Positions 50,297 to 52,815 of a stretch of 52,815 bases of DNA are shown here, piece after piece (position 1 is the first letter of the stretch; every line of letters begins with the position of its first letter). This DNA is from Candidatus Uhrbacteria bacterium (GTDB taxonomy: Bacteria; Patescibacteriota; Patescibacteriia; UBA9934; GWF2-40-263), in the NCBI GenBank assembly GCA_013204385.1, contig JABMNY010000029.1, positions 1-52,815 of the forward strand, given 5' to 3'. The position numbers and the translations under genes are program-made. A model generated the notes under the pieces. It had not been told where the DNA came from. It saw only the letters and a program-made list of their open reading frames with translations, and ran no database searches.

Positions 50297-50907
50297 AGAA
50301 ATGTTTTATACGTGAGTCGATGATGCAGACATGGCCCGTACTTCACGATTGCCTCTTTATGAATTTTTGTTCCATATCCTTTATGAATCTCGAATCCATA
50401 TTGAGGAAACTCTGTTGCAAGCTCTCTCATTATCCTATCACGTGTCACTTTTGCAATCACGCTTGCGGCCGCAATAGACTTCACAGTTCGATCTCCTTTT
50501 ATGATCCCGCGTTGTGGAGTTGAAATCCCTGGGATTGTCCATGCGTCTACCAGGGCGTAGTCCACATCTTCAATTTCTTCGACCGCGCGTCGCATTGCAA
50601 GCAGGTTTGCTACTCGAATATTTAGTTTTGTAATTTCTTCTACACTTGCTGTCCCGACTGCCCACGCCAGAGCTCGCTCAACAATCAGCGGATAGAGTTC
50701 TTCACGTCTGCGCTCGTTCATTAACTTACTATCCTGGATCTCTCCAATACGTGAATCTAGGGGTAAAATGACCGCTGCAGCCACAACTGGCCCTGCCAGC
50801 GCCCCACATCCAGCCTCATCTACCCCAACTATCCTTCTATAGCCTTGAGTCAATAACTCGCGCTCAATCTTAAAGGTTGGGGGTACTTTGATTGACATAA
50901 AGCTCAA
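50293..50907 (-). CDS. rnhB: Ribonuclease HII
   Basis: 204 aa. VGVDEAGCGALAGPVVAAAVIL (motif with first catalytic Asp-Glu), IQDSKLMNERRREELY, ALVDAWTIPG and GDRTVKSIAAASVIAKVTRDRIM are RNase HII blocks, with the DEAG-GP signature. Removes RNA primers and misincorporated ribonucleotides. Start could be Met1 or Met4. Divergent from hppA. Confidence 0.95.
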   Translation of the reverse strand: MSFMSIKVPPTFKIERELLTQGYRRIVGVDEAGCGALAGPVVAAAVILPLDSRIGEIQDSKLMNERRREELYPLIVERALAWAVGTASVEEITKLNIRVANLLAMRRAVEEIEDVDYALVDAWTIPGISTPQRGIIKGDRTVKSIAAASVIAKVTRDRIMRELATEFPQYGFEIHKGYGTKIHKEAIVKYGPCLHHRLTYKTFL

Positions 50908-50953
50908 ATTTTCTTAATATATCCCCGTATTTCTTTATTATCGTACGTCACTT

Positions 50954-52783
50954 ATGACCATTATACAGTACGCACTCGCAGCCGGAGTTCTCGCCATCCT
51001 TTGGGGCGCTTTTCTCACCCAGTGGATTCTTAAACGTCCTGCAGGTGAAGGAAAAATGAAAGGAATTGCTCTTGCAATTCAAGAAGGAGCAAATGCCTAC
51101 ATGGCTCGTCAATACAAGATGATTGCCGGAATCGGTGCTGTCATCTTTCTTGTTCTCGGATTCAGTCCACTTGGATGGACGCTTGCGATCGGCTTCTTAG
51201 TCGGCGCTGTTCTTTCAGGTCTTGCTGGATTCATCGGAATGTCAGTTTCCGTTCGTGCAAACGTTCGCACAACAGAAGCTGCAAAAACAGGTCTCGCAGA
51301 GGCTCTTGATGTCGCTGTAAAAGGAGGAACTGTAACCGGACTCCTCGTTGTAGGTCTTGCTCTCATTGGAGTAGCTGGATTTTATGGCGCGACCGGGGAC
51401 ATTCATGCGCTTATCGGTCTTGGCTTCGGAGGATCACTCATCTCTGTGTTCGCACGTCTTGGAGGAGGAATCTTCACAAAAGCTGCTGACGTGGGGGCTG
51501 ACCTTGTTGGAAAAACCGAAGCGGGTATTCCAGAAGACGACCCTCGCAACCCAGCCGTGATTGCAGACAACGTTGGAGATAACGTTGGAGACTGTGCAGG
51601 AATGGCTGCTGACCTTTTTGAGACCTACGCCGTCACACTTGTTGCCACCATGGTTTTGGGAAACATCTTGTCTCCTGGATCAGATGTTCTCGTCATGTAC
51701 CCACTCGCCCTTGGTTCAATCGCCATCATTGCAACCATTGTCGGAACCTTTTTTATCAAACTTGGTAAAAAGCAAAACATCATGGGAGCCTTGTATAAAG
51801 GTCTCGCGATAGCAGGAGTTCTTGCGGCGATTGGATTCTGGTTTGTCACCAATCAATTTGATTTTAGTGGAACTGACCTCAACCCAACAAATCTTCTTTG
51901 GACCAGTGTCTTAGGACTCGCCATCACTGCACTGCTTATCATGATTACCGAGTACTACACCGCAACAGAATATAAGCCTGTTCAAAAACTTGCAGAAGCT
52001 TCTGAGTCAGGACATGGAACAAATATCATTGCAGGGCTTGCGCTCTCTATGAAAGCAACGGCTCTTCCCGTTCTTACGATCGTTGCAGGAATCTTGATTG
52101 CCTACAACCTTGGAGGACTCTATGGAATTGCGATCGCTGCTGTCGCCATGCTCTCTCTTACGGGAATTGTTGTTGCAATGGATGCCTACGGTCCAATTAC
52201 GGACAATGCAGGAGGAATTGCAGAAATGGCTGAGCTTCCAGAATCTGTTCGAGCCATTACAGACCCACTCGACGCTGTTGGAAACACCACAAAAGCTGTA
52301 ACAAAAGCATACGCCATTGGCTCTGCTGGACTTGCAACTCTCGTCCTCTTTGGAGACTACATTCACACAATTGAAGCAACAGGTGCCACCATCGAATTCA
52401 ATCTTGTGGATCCAAACGTGATCGCAGGACTCTTCTTAGGAGGAATGGTTACGTATCTCTTTGGAGCGATGGCGATGGAAGCAGTTGGAAAAGCAGCAGG
52501 GGCCGTTGTTGAAGAAGTACGACGACAGTTCCGAGAGATTCCTGGCATCATGGATGGAACAGGGAAGCCTGAGTACGGACAATGTGTCGATATCGTCACC
52601 GCTCGTGCCATCAAGTACATGATCGCCCCATCACTCTTAGCCGTCCTCGCACCAATCGTCGTTGGCTTTGGTCTTGGACCTGAAGCTCTTGGTGGACTCT
52701 TAATCGGATCCATCATCACAGGACTCTTTGTCGCAATTTCTATGACCACCGGTGGTGGCGCATGGGATAACGCGAAGAAGTAG
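50954..52783 (+). CDS. hppA: Membrane-bound proton-pumping pyrophosphatase, interrupted by an in-frame TAG
   Basis: 609 aa up to TAG 52781-52783. Many transmembrane helices; substrate site [38 protein letters not shown]; later [32 protein letters not shown] carries Lys at the position that is Ala in potassium-dependent enzymes, so it is probably potassium-independent. The usual C-terminal signature [12 protein letters not shown] continues past the stop: after TAG the frame reads IESGNYGGKG to the window end. The TAG thus replaces the conserved Tyr. Roughly 70 or more C-terminal residues, including essential parts, would be lost. One base change (TAC to TAG) or a base-call error explains it. 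Confidence 0.88.
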   Translation: MTIIQYALAAGVLAILWGAFLTQWILKRPAGEGKMKGIALAIQEGANAYMARQYKMIAGIGAVIFLVLGFSPLGWTLAIGFLVGAVLSGLAGFIGMSVSVRANVRTTEAAKTGLAEALDVAVKGGTVTGLLVVGLALIGVAGFYGATGDIHALIGLGFGGSLISVFARLGGGIFTKAADVGADLVGKTEAGIPEDDPRNPAVIADNVGDNVGDCAGMAADLFETYAVTLVATMVLGNILSPGSDVLVMYPLALGSIAIIATIVGTFFIKLGKKQNIMGALYKGLAIAGVLAAIGFWFVTNQFDFSGTDLNPTNLLWTSVLGLAITALLIMITEYYTATEYKPVQKLAEASESGHGTNIIAGLALSMKATALPVLTIVAGILIAYNLGGLYGIAIAAVAMLSLTGIVVAMDAYGPITDNAGGIAEMAELPESVRAITDPLDAVGNTTKAVTKAYAIGSAGLATLVLFGDYIHTIEATGATIEFNLVDPNVIAGLFLGGMVTYLFGAMAMEAVGKAAGAVVEEVRRQFREIPGIMDGTGKPEYGQCVDIVTARAIKYMIAPSLLAVLAPIVVGFGLGPEALGGLLIGSIITGLFVAISMTTGGGAWDNAKK

Positions 52784-52815
52784 ATCGAGTCTGGAAACTA
52801 CGGTGGAAAGGGAAG

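Noticed and set aside
50954-52783. TAG reassigned to an amino acid genome-wide
   Set aside because: Other genes here end in TAG at sensible positions (for example the gene ending at 7665), so only the hppA TAG is anomalous.

Overview
The window looks like a chromosomal segment of a Candidate Phyla Radiation (Patescibacteria) bacterium. The evidence is bacterial housekeeping genes (rpsT, rpsO, pnp, polA, holA, rnhB, uppS, lspA, comM, rmuC, xer), very large secreted beta-rich surface proteins, a TrmB-type regulator, a DsbA-like protein, a cell-wall M23/LysM protein and no biosynthetic operons. TGA, TAA and TAG all end genes, so the standard code is used and the UGA-glycine CPR lineages are excluded. 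I cannot place it below phylum level.

Layout. 1-8.2 kb is accessory: a high-GC frame-disrupted gene at the edge, a small repeat protein, tRNA-Ala(GGC), an HD hydrolase, a Wzy-like TPR membrane protein, and a 515-aa protein ending in a canonical RNA polymerase alpha C-terminal domain, followed by a hairpin-dense gap. 8.2-18.5 kb is a four-gene minus-strand operon of exported surface proteins with a clear promoter. 18.7-19.6 kb has two parS-like sites flanking a HAD hydrolase, then tRNA-Arg(CCT). 19.7-25.7 kb carries rmuC, rpsT and the trmB-like/polA/holA run. 25.8-35.4 kb is accessory: DUF3307, a second high-GC frame-disrupted gene, a membrane thioredoxin, unknown genes, an AbrB/PIN toxin-antitoxin pair, tRNA-His, a SerB-like phosphatase, a tRNA-Arg(TCT) gene split by two insertions (one carrying an intact tRNA-Arg(TCT) between 22-bp inverted repeats), a zinc/GNAT-like protein, and a Xer recombinase abutting a dispersed palindromic element. 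35.5-52.8 kb is mostly core: DsbA-like, M50 protease, MFS, rpsO, NYN protein, pnp, a membrane protein, two perfect DnaA boxes, a roughly 380-nt candidate structured RNA, traR/dksA-like, lspA, comM, a PaaX/Cas2-like regulator between identical palindromes, uppS, zinc ribbon, M23, cupin, rnhB and hppA.

How the genes work together. The surface operon, DsbA-like protein, thioredoxin-like protein, LspA, M50 protease, M23/LysM protein and UppS together describe envelope building and folding of exported proteins. PolA, HolA, RNase HII, RmuC, ComM and Xer form a replication/recombination set, and parS sites plus DnaA boxes suggest origin-proximal chromosome. Several single-gene units with C-ending codons and their own terminators (about 2.3, 6.1, 25.8, 28.6, 30.8, 33.6 and 36.8 kb, and most strongly the two high-GC genes) look compositionally different from the A/T-richer core genes.

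Most unusual items: the alpha-CTD protein with four helix-hairpin-helix-like modules, the tRNA nested inside a tRNA, the repeated 110-bp palindromic element, the unidentified structured RNA before the dksA-like gene, and two unrelated-looking high-GC genes that share a 3' RNA structure and are both out of frame at an ACC CCC site at codons 14-15.
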